From NCBI RefSeq assembly GCF_050563535.1, contig NZ_JBNXUO010000013.1, positions 72,423 to 136,422 on the forward strand: DNA of 64,000 nt, written 5' to 3'. The notes beneath the pieces are model-generated. The model saw only the letters and a list, made by a program, of their open reading frames with translations, was not told the DNA's origin and did not search any database. Each line of letters begins with the position of its first letter. The first letter of the stretch is position 1. Source of the DNA: Falsiroseomonas sp050563535 (GTDB lineage: Bacteria > Pseudomonadota > Alphaproteobacteria > Acetobacterales > Acetobacteraceae). Below, one piece after another: positions 16,911 to 27,567 of the stretch. The translations under genes were made by a program, and so were the position numbers.

Positions 16911-18448
16911 CGGCGCGGCTCCGCCGCCGCGGCCTGCTGCTGGCCGCCCCGGCGCTCGCCCTTTCCGGCGCCATCCGCCCGCGCGCGGCGGGGGCGGCGT
17001 CCGCGGGCCCCTTCACGCTCGGCGTGGCGTCGGGCGACCCGCACCCGACGGGGATGGTGCTGTGGACGCGCCTTGCCCCCGACCCGCTGCGCGGCGGCGG
17101 CATGCCCGACCTGCCCGTGCCCGTGGACTGGGTGGTGGCCGAGGACGAGGCGCTGCGCCGCCCGGTGCGCGCGGGCCGCGTCATGGCCCTGCCGGAGGAG
17201 GCGCATTCCGTCCATCTCGAGGTCGAGGGACTGCAACCCGGACGCTGGTACTCCTACCGCTTCACCGCGATGGGGGAGGCGAGCGCGACCGGCCGCACCC
17301 GCACCGCGCCCGCGCCCGGCACGGTGCCGGCGGAACTCCGCCTCGCCGTCGCGTCCTGCCAGCACTACGAGCACGGCTTCTACGCGGCGCACCGGCATGT
17401 CGCGGAGTCGCGGCCCGACCTCGTCGCCTTCCTCGGCGACGCGATCTACGAGGCATCCTGGGGACGCAACCCGGTCCGCAGCCACGGCGCGCCCACCGCC
17501 CGCACGCTGGAGGAGTACCGCAACCGCCACGCGCTGTACCGCACGGATGCGGACCTGCAGGCCGCGCATGCCGCCTGCCCCTGGCTGGTCACCTGGGACG
17601 ACCACGAGGTGTCGAACGACTACGCCGACGACATCGGCGAGAGGGAGCGCGGCGCCCCATTCCTCGCGCGGCGCGCCGCCGGCTACCAGGCATTCTGGGA
17701 ACACATGCCGCTGCCCCGCGCGGCGAAGCCCGCCGGGCCGCAGGCGCGCATCTTCCGCCGCAGCGCCTTCGGCGGGCTGGCGGAGTTCCACATCCTCGAC
17801 GACCGGCAGCACCGCCACCCGCAGCCCTGCCAGCCGCCCGACCGCGGCGGCGCGACGCGGGTGACGGAACAGGCCTGCCCCGCGCTGGCCGATTCCACGC
17901 GAAGCATGCTCGGCGCCGCGCAGGAAGCCTGGCTGGCGGAAGGCCTGGCGCGCGGGGGCGCGCGCTGGACCATCCTGGCGCAGCAGACGCGCATGGCGCG
18001 GCTCGGCAGCGCCGCGACGCCGCCGGTCTACTGGACCGATGGCTGGGACGGCTACCCGGCCGCCCGGCGCCGCCTGCTGGACGCGCTGGCCGCACGCCCG
18101 CGGGATGCCGGGACGCCGCTCGTCATCGGCGGCGACATCCACGCCTTCCTCGCCGCCGAGCTGCGGCCGGATTTCGACCGGCCTTCCGATCCGCCGGCGG
18201 CGGTGGAATTCGTCGCCAGCTCCATCACCAGCCAGGGCGGTGCGCGCTTCGCCCTGCCCCTGGCGCGCGACCCGCACATCGCCTTCGGCGACGGGTCGCG
18301 CCGCGGCTGGCTGTCGCTGCGCCTCACGCGGCGGGAGGCAGTGGCGGAGATGATGGCGCTCGACGACGCGACGGACCCGGCCAGCGGCGCTTCGGTGCTG
18401 CGCCGCTTCGCGGTGGAGGCCGGCGCGCCGCGCCTGCTGCCGGGGTAG
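16907..18448 (+). CDS. phoD: PhoD-like alkaline phosphatase/phosphodiesterase, Tat-exported
   Basis: A 513-residue periplasmic enzyme. The N-terminus (LRRRGLLLAAPALALSGAI) is a twin-arginine signal. An Fibronectin-like N domain (FTLGVASGDPHPTGMVLWTRL) precedes the catalytic domain with ASCQHYEHGFY (metal-ligand Cys), FLGDAIYEA (usually GDYIYE; here Tyr is Ala), TWDDHEVSNDYADD and IGGDIHAF. PhoD enzymes release phosphate from mono- and diesters and use Fe and Ca. The GTG start overlaps the SDR stop by GTGA. No Pho box was recognised upstream of the pair. Confidence 0.9.
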   Translation: MTARLRRRGLLLAAPALALSGAIRPRAAGAASAGPFTLGVASGDPHPTGMVLWTRLAPDPLRGGGMPDLPVPVDWVVAEDEALRRPVRAGRVMALPEEAHSVHLEVEGLQPGRWYSYRFTAMGEASATGRTRTAPAPGTVPAELRLAVASCQHYEHGFYAAHRHVAESRPDLVAFLGDAIYEASWGRNPVRSHGAPTARTLEEYRNRHALYRTDADLQAAHAACPWLVTWDDHEVSNDYADDIGERERGAPFLARRAAGYQAFWEHMPLPRAAKPAGPQARIFRRSAFGGLAEFHILDDRQHRHPQPCQPPDRGGATRVTEQACPALADSTRSMLGAAQEAWLAEGLARGGARWTILAQQTRMARLGSAATPPVYWTDGWDGYPAARRRLLDALAARPRDAGTPLVIGGDIHAFLAAELRPDFDRPSDPPAAVEFVASSITSQGGARFALPLARDPHIAFGDGSRRGWLSLRLTRREAVAEMMALDDATDPASGASVLRRFAVEAGAPRLLPG

Positions 18449-18527
18449 CCGCCGCGCCGCGCGGGACTTGGCAAGCGGCGCGCGCTCGCGTACGGCCGGG
18501 GCATCGCCGCATCGCAGGGGGACCAGC

Positions 18528-18953
18528 ATGGCCGATGTCGAGATCGAGATCGCGGGCGAGACCTTCCCCGCCGTCTTCGAGGGGAAGGACGCGCCGAAGA
18601 CCGTGGCCCGATTCCGCGAGCTCCTGCCCTTCACCGACCGCATCATCCATGTCCGCTGGTCGGGCGAGGCCTGCTGGATCCCGATGGGGGAACGCGACCT
18701 CTCGCTCGGCTTCGAGAACGCGACGAGCCACCCCGCGCCGGGCCATGTCATCGTCTATCCCGGCGGGATGCCGACGAGCCTGAGCGAGACGGAGATCCTG
18801 GTCGCCTACGGCCCGTGCAGCTTCGCCTCGAAGGCGGGGCAGCTGGCGGGCAACCACTTCCTGACCATCACCGAAGGGCTCGACCGCCTGGCGCGGATCG
18901 GGCGATCGGTGCTGTGGGACGGCAACAAGCCGATCACCTTCCGCAAGGGCTGA
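18528..18953 (+). CDS. DUF3830 family protein (cyclophilin-like fold)
   Basis: A 141-residue cytosolic protein: VEIEIAGETFPAVFEGKDAPKTVARFRELLPF, then IPMGERD, HPAPGHVIVYPGG and EILVAYGPCSFASKAGQLAGNHFLTI. This is the DUF3830 pattern, a cyclophilin-like beta barrel often found beside amidohydrolase and transporter genes. Its activity is unknown. The ATG follows CAGGGGGACCAGC. It stands alone between the PhoD gene and a secreted unknown protein. Confidence 0.8.
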   Translation: MADVEIEIAGETFPAVFEGKDAPKTVARFRELLPFTDRIIHVRWSGEACWIPMGERDLSLGFENATSHPAPGHVIVYPGGMPTSLSETEILVAYGPCSFASKAGQLAGNHFLTITEGLDRLARIGRSVLWDGNKPITFRKG

Positions 18954-19032
18954 CGCCGCCGTCCGCGGCTTGCCGCGACGCCGGTCCGGCGGGAAGCTGC
19001 CCGACAGGACTCCTGTGGACGGGGAAGCTGCC

Positions 19033-20520
19033 ATGATGCGGTCGGGCGCGGTCGCCTGCCTCCTGCTCGCGCTCGGCGTCGCGGCGCCGGCCCTGGCGCA
19101 ACCCCGGCCGGCGCCGGCCTGCGCGGCCCCGGCCGGGCCGCTCCGTGCCGGCATCTGCGCCGATGCGGAACTGCGCGCGGCGGATGCGCGGATGCGCGGG
19201 CTGGAACGCGCGCTGGCCGCCACCACGGCCCGCCCCGCGACGATGGCGGAACGCGCCCGCGCCTGGCAGCGGCAACTGGAAGCCGGCGAGCCCGGGCAGC
19301 CGCCCCGCGCCTTCGACCGCGACGCGCTGCTCGACGACTACGGCGACCGCATCCGTGCGCTGGAGGAGGCGCTGCGCCAGGACCGCGCATTGCGCCGCCT
19401 GGAACAGCCGCGCTGCCCCGACGGCCAGCGCAACTGCCCGCCCAGCCCGGTCTTCCCCCGCCCCGCCGCGATGGAGCGCACATGTCTCGGCAACGCGCTG
19501 CGCGACTGCCGCGTGACCGGCGCGGGCCTGGCGGTCAGCGCGGATGGCACGACGCGGGTGCTGTGGCAGGCGCAGCGCGGCTTCACCGAACAGGACGGGC
19601 TGCGCGCCGGCATCGTACTGCTGGCCGAGGCGCGGGGCGGCTGGCGCCTGCTCGGCTGGTCCTTCGAGGGGCACCACTTCGACGCCCCGCGCCTGGTGGA
19701 GCACGAGGGCGGCTGGCTGCTGCACCTGCCCGGCCGCGGCGGCGGCTCCGGCTCGGTCAACACCGACCTGCTCTACCGGCTGGACCGCACCGGCTGGGCG
19801 GAGGTGGAGACGGAAGGCTGGCTTGCCGCCCTGCCCGGCCGGCTGCCGCCCGGCCTCGGCGTCTGGCAGGCGGTGGAGTACGATTTCGAGGACCTCGCCG
19901 CCCGCGCCGCCCTGTGGCGTGACGGCGACGCGAATTGCTGCCCCACCGGCGGCCGCGCGCGCTTCGACCTGCGGATCGAGGGACGTTCGGTGGTGCTGGC
20001 CGCCGTCGCGCTCGACGGCGTCGCGCGGGCCGCGCAGCCGCAGGTGGAGGCCTGCCCGGCCGAGCGCGCGACCTACCACCTGAACGCGGCCGCCGACTAC
20101 ACGGCGGACCTGCTGCATGCCGGCCCTGGCGCAGGCGCCGCTTCCGACCTGGTGTTCCGCGTCACCTCCGCCGCGACGCGCCGGCAATACTGGTTCGTCT
20201 TCGCCGCGGCGCAGGGCTATGGCGGGCTCAGCCTGCTGCCGGTCGCGGCGCCAGGCCCGACGGTGGCGGAGGACGGGCTGCAGCGCCTGGACGCCGGGGA
20301 CGAGCCGGCGGAGCCGCTGCGGGTCTATCCGATGGCGGAGGATCTCGGCGTCTCCGCCGATGCGCCCGGCAGCGGCCGGCCCGCGCCGCGCCACATCTTC
20401 ACCCCGACGCTCGGCCTCGCGCTCCACTACGGCAGCGTACCGGGCACGCCGCCGGCGACGGAGCCGCGGGAAGCGATGCCGCCCGCGGTCTGGACGCTTG
20501 GCGCCTGCCGGGCGCGATAG
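19033..20520 (+). CDS. Secreted protein of unknown function with LprI-like N-terminus
   Basis: 495 residues beginning with a Sec signal peptide (MMRSGAVACLLLALGVAAPALAQ). The mature N-terminus (ACAAPAGPLRAGICADAELRAADARMRGLERAL) looks like the short Cys-containing helical repeat of LprI/DUF1311 lysozyme-inhibitor-type proteins, followed by a coiled helical stretch to about residue 120. The larger remainder is predicted beta-rich (LLYRLDRTGWAEVETEGWL, YDFEDLAARAALWRDGD) and I do not recognise it. Several Cys pairs fit a periplasmic protein. The start follows GGGGAAGCTGCC. It is not obviously in an operon; ureJ converges on it after nine bases. Confidence 0.75.
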   Translation: MMRSGAVACLLLALGVAAPALAQPRPAPACAAPAGPLRAGICADAELRAADARMRGLERALAATTARPATMAERARAWQRQLEAGEPGQPPRAFDRDALLDDYGDRIRALEEALRQDRALRRLEQPRCPDGQRNCPPSPVFPRPAAMERTCLGNALRDCRVTGAGLAVSADGTTRVLWQAQRGFTEQDGLRAGIVLLAEARGGWRLLGWSFEGHHFDAPRLVEHEGGWLLHLPGRGGGSGSVNTDLLYRLDRTGWAEVETEGWLAALPGRLPPGLGVWQAVEYDFEDLAARAALWRDGDANCCPTGGRARFDLRIEGRSVVLAAVALDGVARAAQPQVEACPAERATYHLNAAADYTADLLHAGPGAGAASDLVFRVTSAATRRQYWFVFAAAQGYGGLSLLPVAAPGPTVAEDGLQRLDAGDEPAEPLRVYPMAEDLGVSADAPGSGRPAPRHIFTPTLGLALHYGSVPGTPPATEPREAMPPAVWTLGACRAR

Positions 20521-20529
20521 TCCGGCGCC

Positions 20530-21098
20530 TTACCAGGGCAGCAGCGCCACCGCAGCCGCGGCCGCCGTGGCGCCGCCCGCCAGCCGCTGCGCGACGCGCC
20601 CGCGCGACGCCAGCCGGGGCGAGGCCAGCAGCAGCCCCGCGCCGTGCAGCAGCGCGGTCGCCGCCATCATGGCCGCCAGGTAGCCGACCGCCCCGCCGGC
20701 GGCTTCCGTGCCATGCGCGTGGCCGTGCAGCAGGCCGAAGCCCGCCAGCAGCGGCAGCGCCGCGGCCAGCGGCAGCCGGGCCGCCGCCGCAACCATCAGG
20801 CCGAGCACGACGAGGGAGGCGAGGATGCCTGCCTCCACCATCGGCACGCCGATCCCCGTCAGCCCGAGCACGCCGCCCGCCGCCATGCCGCCGAGGAAGG
20901 CGGCCGGCGCCATCCAGCGCGCGCGCCCGCCCGCCATCCCCGCCCAGAGCCCGACCGCCACCATCGCCGCCAGGTGGTCGAGCCCGCCGAAGGGGTGCGC
21001 GAAGCCGGCGGCCAGCCCGTGCAGGTGGTCCCCGCCGGGATGGGCCAGCGCCGGCAGCGGCGCCAGCAGCGCCGCCGCAACCAGGATCTTCCGCATCG

Positions 21099-21102
<4 letters not shown>
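20530..21102 (-). CDS. ureJ: HupE/UreJ family nickel permease
   Basis: A 190-residue membrane protein with a cleavable-looking N-terminus ending ALAHPGGDHLHG. The family signature HPGGDHLHGLAAGFAHPFGGLDHLAAMVAVG is present; its His and Asp residues bind nickel. A second His cluster (GLLHGHAHG) lies in the middle, with about six hydrophobic segments. These proteins are thought to import or shuttle nickel for hydrogenase or urease. It is the last gene of the urease operon and its ATG overlaps the ureG stop (ATGA). Confidence 0.92.
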
Positions 21103-21721
<619 letters not shown>

Positions 21722-21725
<4 letters not shown>

Positions 21726-22426
21726 GAGCGAAACAGCCTCGTGTACTGCGTCTCGTGACGCATGGAGAAGATGTCGATGGCAAGCGCCGCGGCGCCGAGC
21801 TCCTCCGCGTCGGTGACGGCCAGCGCCCGGTCGGTCGCGGCCTCCACCGCGGGCAGCAGCGCAGCGGTGGCGACCTGCCCGTCGGTCTGGCCGAGCGGCA
21901 CCAGCCGCACCCCGGCCGAGACGATGTTGGCCGCGAAGGCGGCGAGCCAGGCGAAGCAGGCGGCGCGCAGCGGCACGCCCCCGAAGCCGGCCGCCGCACC
22001 GCAGGCCACCGCATGGGTCAGCCGCCCGGCATGGCGCGCGGCGAAGGCGGCGAAGCGCGGCTCCGGCCAGGCGGCCTGCGTCACCTGCGCGAAGGCGGCG
22101 CCCGGCTGCGTGGCCTCCAGCGCGAGTTCGGCCGTGCCGCGCCAGGCGGCCGCAAGCTCCGTCACCGCATCCAGCGCCGCGTCCTGCCCCGCTTCCGCTG
22201 CGCGCCAGGCCAGCGCCAGCAGACCGGCATCCACCGCGCCCGCGCCGTGCAGCAGCGCGGCCTCGGCATAGGCCACCAGGTCGTCGCGCCGCGCCACCAG
22301 CCCATCCTCCACCGCCGTCTCCAGCCCGTGGCTGTAGCTGAAGGCGCCGACCGGATAGGCCGGCGACAGCCAGGCGAGCAGCCGCGCGAGGGCCGCGTCA
22401 GTGGTGGTGGTCGCAGGGGCCGTCAT
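21722..22426 (-). CDS. ureF: Urease accessory protein UreF
   Basis: 234 residues, all helical. The conserved start AALARLLAWLSPAYPVGAFSYSHGLETAVEDG is the UreF signature, as is the C-terminal SAGVRLVPLGQTDGQ. UreF links UreD to UreG and gates nickel insertion. ATG 22426 was chosen because it sits right before the conserved block; the open frame continues upstream only as a Thr-rich shadow of the His-rich ureE tail. The first 29 bases therefore overlap the end of ureE in another frame, which is longer than the usual 4-base overlap. Confidence 0.94.
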
Positions 22427-22931
22427 GGTCGTGATGGCCGTGGTCGTGGTGATGGTGCCCGTGCGGGTGGGACGGCGCGCGGTTGTGCTCGCCATAGGCG
22501 CCGCCTTCCGGGTTGAAGGGGGCGTCGACCGCCCGCAGCGTCGCGCCGAGCCCTTCCAGCATGCGGATGATGACATGGTCGTGCCGGATCAGGATGCGCG
22601 CCCCGTCGATCTCCGCCGGCAGGTGCCGGTTGCCGAGATGCCAGGCGAGCCGCAGCAGATGCGCCTGCGTCGGCGCCGTCACCTCCACCAGCGGCTCCGG
22701 CGCCGCCCTGACGCGCACATAGCCGCCGCTGGCCAGCACCAGCCCGTCGCCGTCGCGCAGCACCTGCGCCTCCGGCAGGTCGAGCAGGAAGGCGAGGCCG
22801 CCTTCGGCCGTGTAGAGCCTGCGGCGGCGGAAGCGGTCGTCGAAATCCACTGTCACCGTGTCGCGCGCCTGTTCCGCCGGCCAGTCGCCGGCGGGCACCA
22901 CGGCCAGCGCGCGGGGGATGCTCTCGTCCAT
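22398..22931 (-). CDS. ureE: Urease nickel metallochaperone UreE
   Basis: 177 residues. The peptide-binding N-domain (VTVDFDDRFRRRRLYTAEGGLAFLLDLPEAQVL) and the metal-binding C-domain (LAWHLGNRHLPAEI, RILIRHDHVIIRMLEGLGA) are standard, including the interface His in HDHVI. The C-terminus is a His/Asp-rich nickel tail with about a dozen His in the last 22 residues and one Cys. UreE dimers store and deliver Ni to UreG. It begins eight bases after ureC. Confidence 0.95.
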   Translation of the reverse strand: MDESIPRALAVVPAGDWPAEQARDTVTVDFDDRFRRRRLYTAEGGLAFLLDLPEAQVLRDGDGLVLASGGYVRVRAAPEPLVEVTAPTQAHLLRLAWHLGNRHLPAEIDGARILIRHDHVIIRMLEGLGATLRAVDAPFNPEGGAYGEHNRAPSHPHGHHHHDHGHHDHDGPCDHHH

Positions 22932-22939
22932 TCTCGTCC

Positions 22940-24648
<1,709 letters not shown>

Positions 24649-24649
<1 letters not shown>

Positions 24650-24954
24650 CAGGCCTTCCCCTCCGTCTCACCGCGGAAGCCGTGGATGACGCGGGCGCCC
24701 GCGAAGGGGATCAGCCGCACGCTGCGCGCCTGCCCCGGCTCGAACCGCACCGCCGTGCCCGCGGGGATGTCGAGCCGCATGCCGCGCGCCGCCGCCCGGT
24801 CGAAGCGAAGGGCGGGGTTGGTCTCCGCGAAGTGGTAGTGGCTGCCGACCTGGATCGGGCGGTCGCCGGTGTTCGCCACCTCCAGCGCCACCACCGGGCG
24901 GCCGGCATTCAGCTCGATCTCGCCCTCGGCGGGGAACAGCTCGCCCGGGATCAT
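24649..24954 (-). CDS. ureB: Urease subunit beta
   Basis: 101 residues beginning MIPGELFPAEGEIELNAGRP, with the family core VGSHYHFAETNPALRFDRAAARGMRLDIPAGTAVRFEPG. It forms the small all-beta subunit that packs against UreC. Only a weak ribosome site (GGAT) precedes its start, which lies just after the duplicated 64-bp element in the ureA-ureB spacer. The spacer here is 148 bases where most urease operons have a few bases or an overlap. Confidence 0.97.
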
Positions 24955-24962
24955 GCGGAGAT

Positions 24963-25026
24963 CATCCGATTCACGCTCCCGCTCCTCGCTCCACTGCGTT
25001 CCGCTGCGGTGCTTCGCGACCGGATG
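24963..25026. repeat. 64-bp repeat element, copy 1, in the ureA-ureB spacer
   Basis: Begins CATCCGATTCACGCTCCCG and ends CTTCGCGACCGGATG. It is identical to copy 2, which starts 75 bases later with an 11-base spacer. The ends CATCCG and CGGATG are 6-bp inverted repeats. It contains the small hairpin CCGCTGCGG. It has low coding bias. Confidence 0.9.
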
Positions 25027-25037
25027 GATGTCGGGAC

Positions 25038-25101
25038 CATCCGATTCACGCTCCCGCTCCTCGCTCCACTGCGTTCCGCTGCGGTGCTTCGCGACCGGAT
25101 G
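25038..25101. repeat. 64-bp repeat element, copy 2, in the ureA-ureB spacer
   Basis: Exact duplicate of the sequence at 24963-25026, ending one base before the ureA stop triplet. Two perfect copies in direct orientation suggest recent duplication or two insertions of the same small dispersed element. Confidence 0.9.
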
Positions 25102-25102
25102 C

Positions 25103-25405
25103 TCATCGGATCGGCTCGTGCACGGTGACGAGCTTGGTGCCGTCGGGGAAGGTCGCCTCGACCTGGATCTCGTGGATCATCTCCGCCACGCCCTCCATCA
25201 CCTGCCCGCGGGCGATCACCGCCGCGCCGTCGCGCATCAGTTCCGCCACCGTGCGGCCGTCGCGCGCGCCTTCCACGACGAAATCGGTGATCAGGGCCAC
25301 CGCCTCCGGGTGGTTCAGCTTCACGCCGCGTTCCAGCCTGCGGCGCGCCACCGCCGCCGCCATGGCGACCAGCAGCTTGTCCTTCTCACGCGGGGTCAGG
25401 TTCAT
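25103..25405 (-). CDS. ureA: Urease subunit gamma
   Basis: 100 residues beginning MNLTPREKDKLLVAMAAAVARRRLERGVKLNHPEAVALI, the invariant UreA opening, and ending with FPDGTKLVTVHEPI. It forms the smallest subunit of the (alpha-beta-gamma)3 enzyme. GAGAGGTGACGG precedes the ATG. It follows ureD after 40 bases. Downstream, the two 64-bp repeats separate it from ureB, so ureB translation cannot be directly coupled to ureA. Confidence 0.97.
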   Translation of the reverse strand: MNLTPREKDKLLVAMAAAVARRRLERGVKLNHPEAVALITDFVVEGARDGRTVAELMRDGAAVIARGQVMEGVAEMIHEIQVEATFPDGTKLVTVHEPIR

Positions 25406-25445
25406 CCGTCACCTCTCGCCGTCGTCCAGCATGCCGCGTGCCACG

Positions 25446-26282
25446 TCACGTGCGCCAGAGCCTCGGCAGCCGCGCGGGATGGCCCAGCGCATCTGCCCGC
25501 AAAACGGTCACCGCGCCGCCGATCGCGGCACGCACCGCCCCCGCCTCGCCCGCCCAGCGCGCCACCAGCAGACCGGGCGCGACGAGGCTGGCCGCGCCCG
25601 CGGCAAGCTCCCTCGCCCGGTCGCGATGGGCGGCCGCGTCCGGCGCGGCGAGCAGCAGCGTCGCCACCGCGCCCGCGCCGCTGAGCACGAAGCGCGCATC
25701 CCGCGCCGCCGCCGGATCGTCAAGCCGCAGGGCGTCCGCCCAGGCCAGCCGCCCGCCGCGCGCGACGCGCCATCGGTCCATCAGCACGCCGCGCGCGAAG
25801 GCTTCCCCATGCGCGGCACGGCCCAGCACCAGCATCTCCGCCGCTAGCAGCCGCGCGCCGGGCGCGAGCGCGATGTCGAAGCGGCGTCGCAGCCTTGCGC
25901 CGTCGAACAGGATCGTCTCCTGCGGCAGCCATTCGCAGCAGGCGTCATCCTCCACCCGCAGGCCGCAGGCGATCTCCGTCCCGGCGCCGAGGCTACGATA
26001 GACCTTCTCCGCCGCCGGCGTCGTCGCGACGAAGCGCGCCCCCGCCTCCAGCCCGAGCGTGGTCGCCACGCGGTCGCCCCCCGCAAGGCCGCCCGCGACA
26101 TTCACCAGCGCGCCGGCCTTCGGCTCGCCCGGATCGGCATCCGGGAACAGCCAGCGCAGCGGCGCCGCCTGGTACAGGTGCCGCAGCCACGCGGACCCGC
26201 CCGGCGCCGGCGCGAGCACAAGGTCCGCGCGCCCGTCGGCGCGCTGGTGCGAAGGCGGGCTGGGGGCGTCGTCGCGCAGCAT
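25446..26282 (-). CDS. ureD: Urease accessory protein UreD
   Basis: 278 residues. Family motifs include the start of the beta-barrel (LYQAAPLRWLFP), VNVAGGLAGGDRVATTLGLEAGARFVATTPAAEKVYRS and EWLPQETILFDGARLRRRFDI. UreD is the scaffold that binds apourease and guides nickel from UreG. It is the first gene of the operon. ATG 26282 was preferred over an in-frame TTG at 26291 because AAGG lies nine bases before it. A long hairpin just upstream separates it from copZ. Confidence 0.94.
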   Translation of the reverse strand: MLRDDAPSPPSHQRADGRADLVLAPAPGGSAWLRHLYQAAPLRWLFPDADPGEPKAGALVNVAGGLAGGDRVATTLGLEAGARFVATTPAAEKVYRSLGAGTEIACGLRVEDDACCEWLPQETILFDGARLRRRFDIALAPGARLLAAEMLVLGRAAHGEAFARGVLMDRWRVARGGRLAWADALRLDDPAAARDARFVLSGAGAVATLLLAAPDAAAHRDRARELAAGAASLVAPGLLVARWAGEAGAVRAAIGGAVTVLRADALGHPARLPRLWRT

Positions 26283-26311
26283 CGCGCGCAACCTTGCACG
26301 GCCCGTGCCAG

Positions 26312-26363
26312 CCGCACATCGCCCCTGCGGCGCGCCCGCCGGGCCCGCAGGCGCGGTGTGCGG
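26312..26363. terminator. Long inverted repeat between copZ and ureD
   Basis: Arms 26312-26330 and 26345-26363 are 19 bases with two mismatches, around a 14-base loop that can itself fold (GCCCG/CGGGC). It follows the copZ stop by a few bases on the minus strand. There is no T-tract, but its size suggests termination or insulation before ureD. Confidence 0.5.
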
Positions 26364-26369
26364 CCGGTG

Positions 26370-26570
26370 CTACGCCGCCGCCGCTTCCCACCCCGCGTCG
26401 CGCAGGGCGCGCTCGATCGCCGCGGCTTCGGATGCCGCGGCGTCCACGCTCACCTCCCGCCGGTCCAGCGCGATCTCGACCTTCGCGGCCGGCGCGGCTT
26501 CCCGCAGCGTGGCGGTGACGCCCTTGGCGCAGCCGCCGCAGGTCATGTTGGGAATGTGGAACCTCAGCAT
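26370..26570 (-). CDS. copZ: Heavy-metal-associated domain protein, CopZ-like copper chaperone
   Basis: A 66-residue ferredoxin-like HMA domain, MLRFHIPNMTCGGCAKGVTATL, with the metal-binding MTCGGC. It would carry Cu(I) to a P-type ATPase such as CopA, which is not in the window. GAGGAGGGTCGCG precedes the ATG, a strong ribosome site. Upstream lies a CueR/HmrR-like promoter, which supports copper rather than mercury or nickel as the metal. It is transcribed toward the urease operon, but a long hairpin lies between. Confidence 0.88.
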   Translation of the reverse strand: MLRFHIPNMTCGGCAKGVTATLREAAPAAKVEIALDRREVSVDAAASEAAAIERALRDAGWEAAAA

Positions 26571-26598
26571 CGCGACCCTCCTCGGGATGACGCCCCCA

Positions 26599-26629
26599 CA
26601 GATGGGGGCTTCCCGCATGGGAGGGTCAA
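26599..26629 (-). promoter_or_regulatory. CueR/HmrR-type copper-responsive promoter-operator for copZ
   Basis: Read on the minus strand: -35 TTGACC (26629-26624), a 19-base spacer, and a poor -10 CATCTG (26604-26599). The spacer holds the imperfect dyad CCTCCC-ATGC-GGGAAG. A 19-base spacer with a CCTTCC...GGAAGG-type dyad next to TTGACC is the hallmark of MerR-family copper regulators such as CueR and HmrR. A second perfect hairpin (GCCCCCA/TGGGGGC, 26592-26609) overlaps the start of the transcript. Confidence 0.6.
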
Positions 26630-26637
26630 GGCCCCCG

Positions 26638-27567
26638 TCACGCGCGCAACAAGGCCCTGACATGCGCCGCGGTGGAACTCGCCAGCGCGTCGAGGTCGTA
26701 GCCGCCTTCCAGCAGGCTCACCATCCGCCCGCCGCAATGCCGGTCCGCCAGGCGGCACAGCTCCGTCGTCAGCCAGCCGAAATCCCCCTCCCGCACGCGG
26801 AGCTGCGCCAGCGGGTCGCGCGCATGCGCGTCGAAGCCCGCGGAGACGACCAGCAGCCCCGGCGCGAAGGCGTCGAGCGCGGGCAGCAGCGTGTCGGCCC
26901 AGGCGGCGCGGAAGGCGGCGCCGTCCGCGCCGGGGGGCAGCGGCAGGTTGACGATGTTGCCCACCCCGGTCTCATGCGCCTCCCCCGTGCCGGGATAGCA
27001 GGGGGACTGGTGGGAGCTTGCGTAGAACAGGCTGGCATCGGCCTCGAAGCAGGCCTGGGTGCCGTTGCCGTGGTGCACGTCGAAATCCACCACCGCGACG
27101 CGCGCGATGCCGTGTTCCGCCTGCGCGTGGCGCGCCGCGACGGCGGCGTTGGCGAAGAAGCAGAAGCCCATCGGCCGCCCCGGCTCGGCATGGTGGCCGG
27201 GCGGGCGGGTGGCGCAGAAGACGCGCCGCACCTCGCCCCGGCAGACGGCATCCACCCCCGCCACCGCGGCGCCGGCGGCGCGCAGCGCGGCTTCCGCGCT
27301 GCCCCAGTTCATCACCGTGTCGCCGTCCAGCGCCACATGGTCGTCCGGCTCCGGCCGGATGCCGAGTATGGCGTCCACGTAGTTGCGCGGATGCACCCGC
27401 GCCAGCTGCTCCACCGTCGCCTGCGGCGCCTCGTCCCGGATGAGGTCGGAGAACTCCTCCGTGTCCAGCGCGCGCAGCACGGCGCGCAGCCGGTCCGGGC
27501 ATTCCGGGTGGTGCGGGCCGGGGTCGTGGTGCAGGCAGGCGCGGTGGGTGAACAGCAGCACGCTCAT
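26638..27567 (-). CDS. HDAC/acetoin-utilisation family deacetylase
   Basis: 309 residues of the class II histone-deacetylase-like fold. Zn and catalytic motifs: HHDPGPHHPECPDRL, RPPGHHAEP (catalytic His pair), VVDFDVHHGNGTQ (metal Asp and His), SAGFDAHARDPL (second Asp) and LLEGGYD. Bacterial members remove acetyl or other acyl groups from small amines such as polyamines, or from proteins; the substrate is not known. Its start overlaps the TusA-like stop by ATGA. The copZ promoter overlaps the very end of this gene's transcript. Confidence 0.92.
   Translation of the reverse strand: MSVLLFTHRACLHHDPGPHHPECPDRLRAVLRALDTEEFSDLIRDEAPQATVEQLARVHPRNYVDAILGIRPEPDDHVALDGDTVMNWGSAEAALRAAGAAVAGVDAVCRGEVRRVFCATRPPGHHAEPGRPMGFCFFANAAVAARHAQAEHGIARVAVVDFDVHHGNGTQACFEADASLFYASSHQSPCYPGTGEAHETGVGNIVNLPLPPGADGAAFRAAWADTLLPALDAFAPGLLVVSAGFDAHARDPLAQLRVREGDFGWLTTELCRLADRHCGGRMVSLLEGGYDLDALASSTAAHVRALLRA

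Noticed and set aside
22427..22576. A Thr-rich 50-residue N-terminal extension of UreF
   Set aside because: It is the ureE His-rich tail read in another frame; UreF similarity begins at the ATG at 22426.
24963..25101. CRISPR array
   Set aside because: Only two 64-bp copies with an 11-base spacer; no repeat-spacer series and no cas genes.
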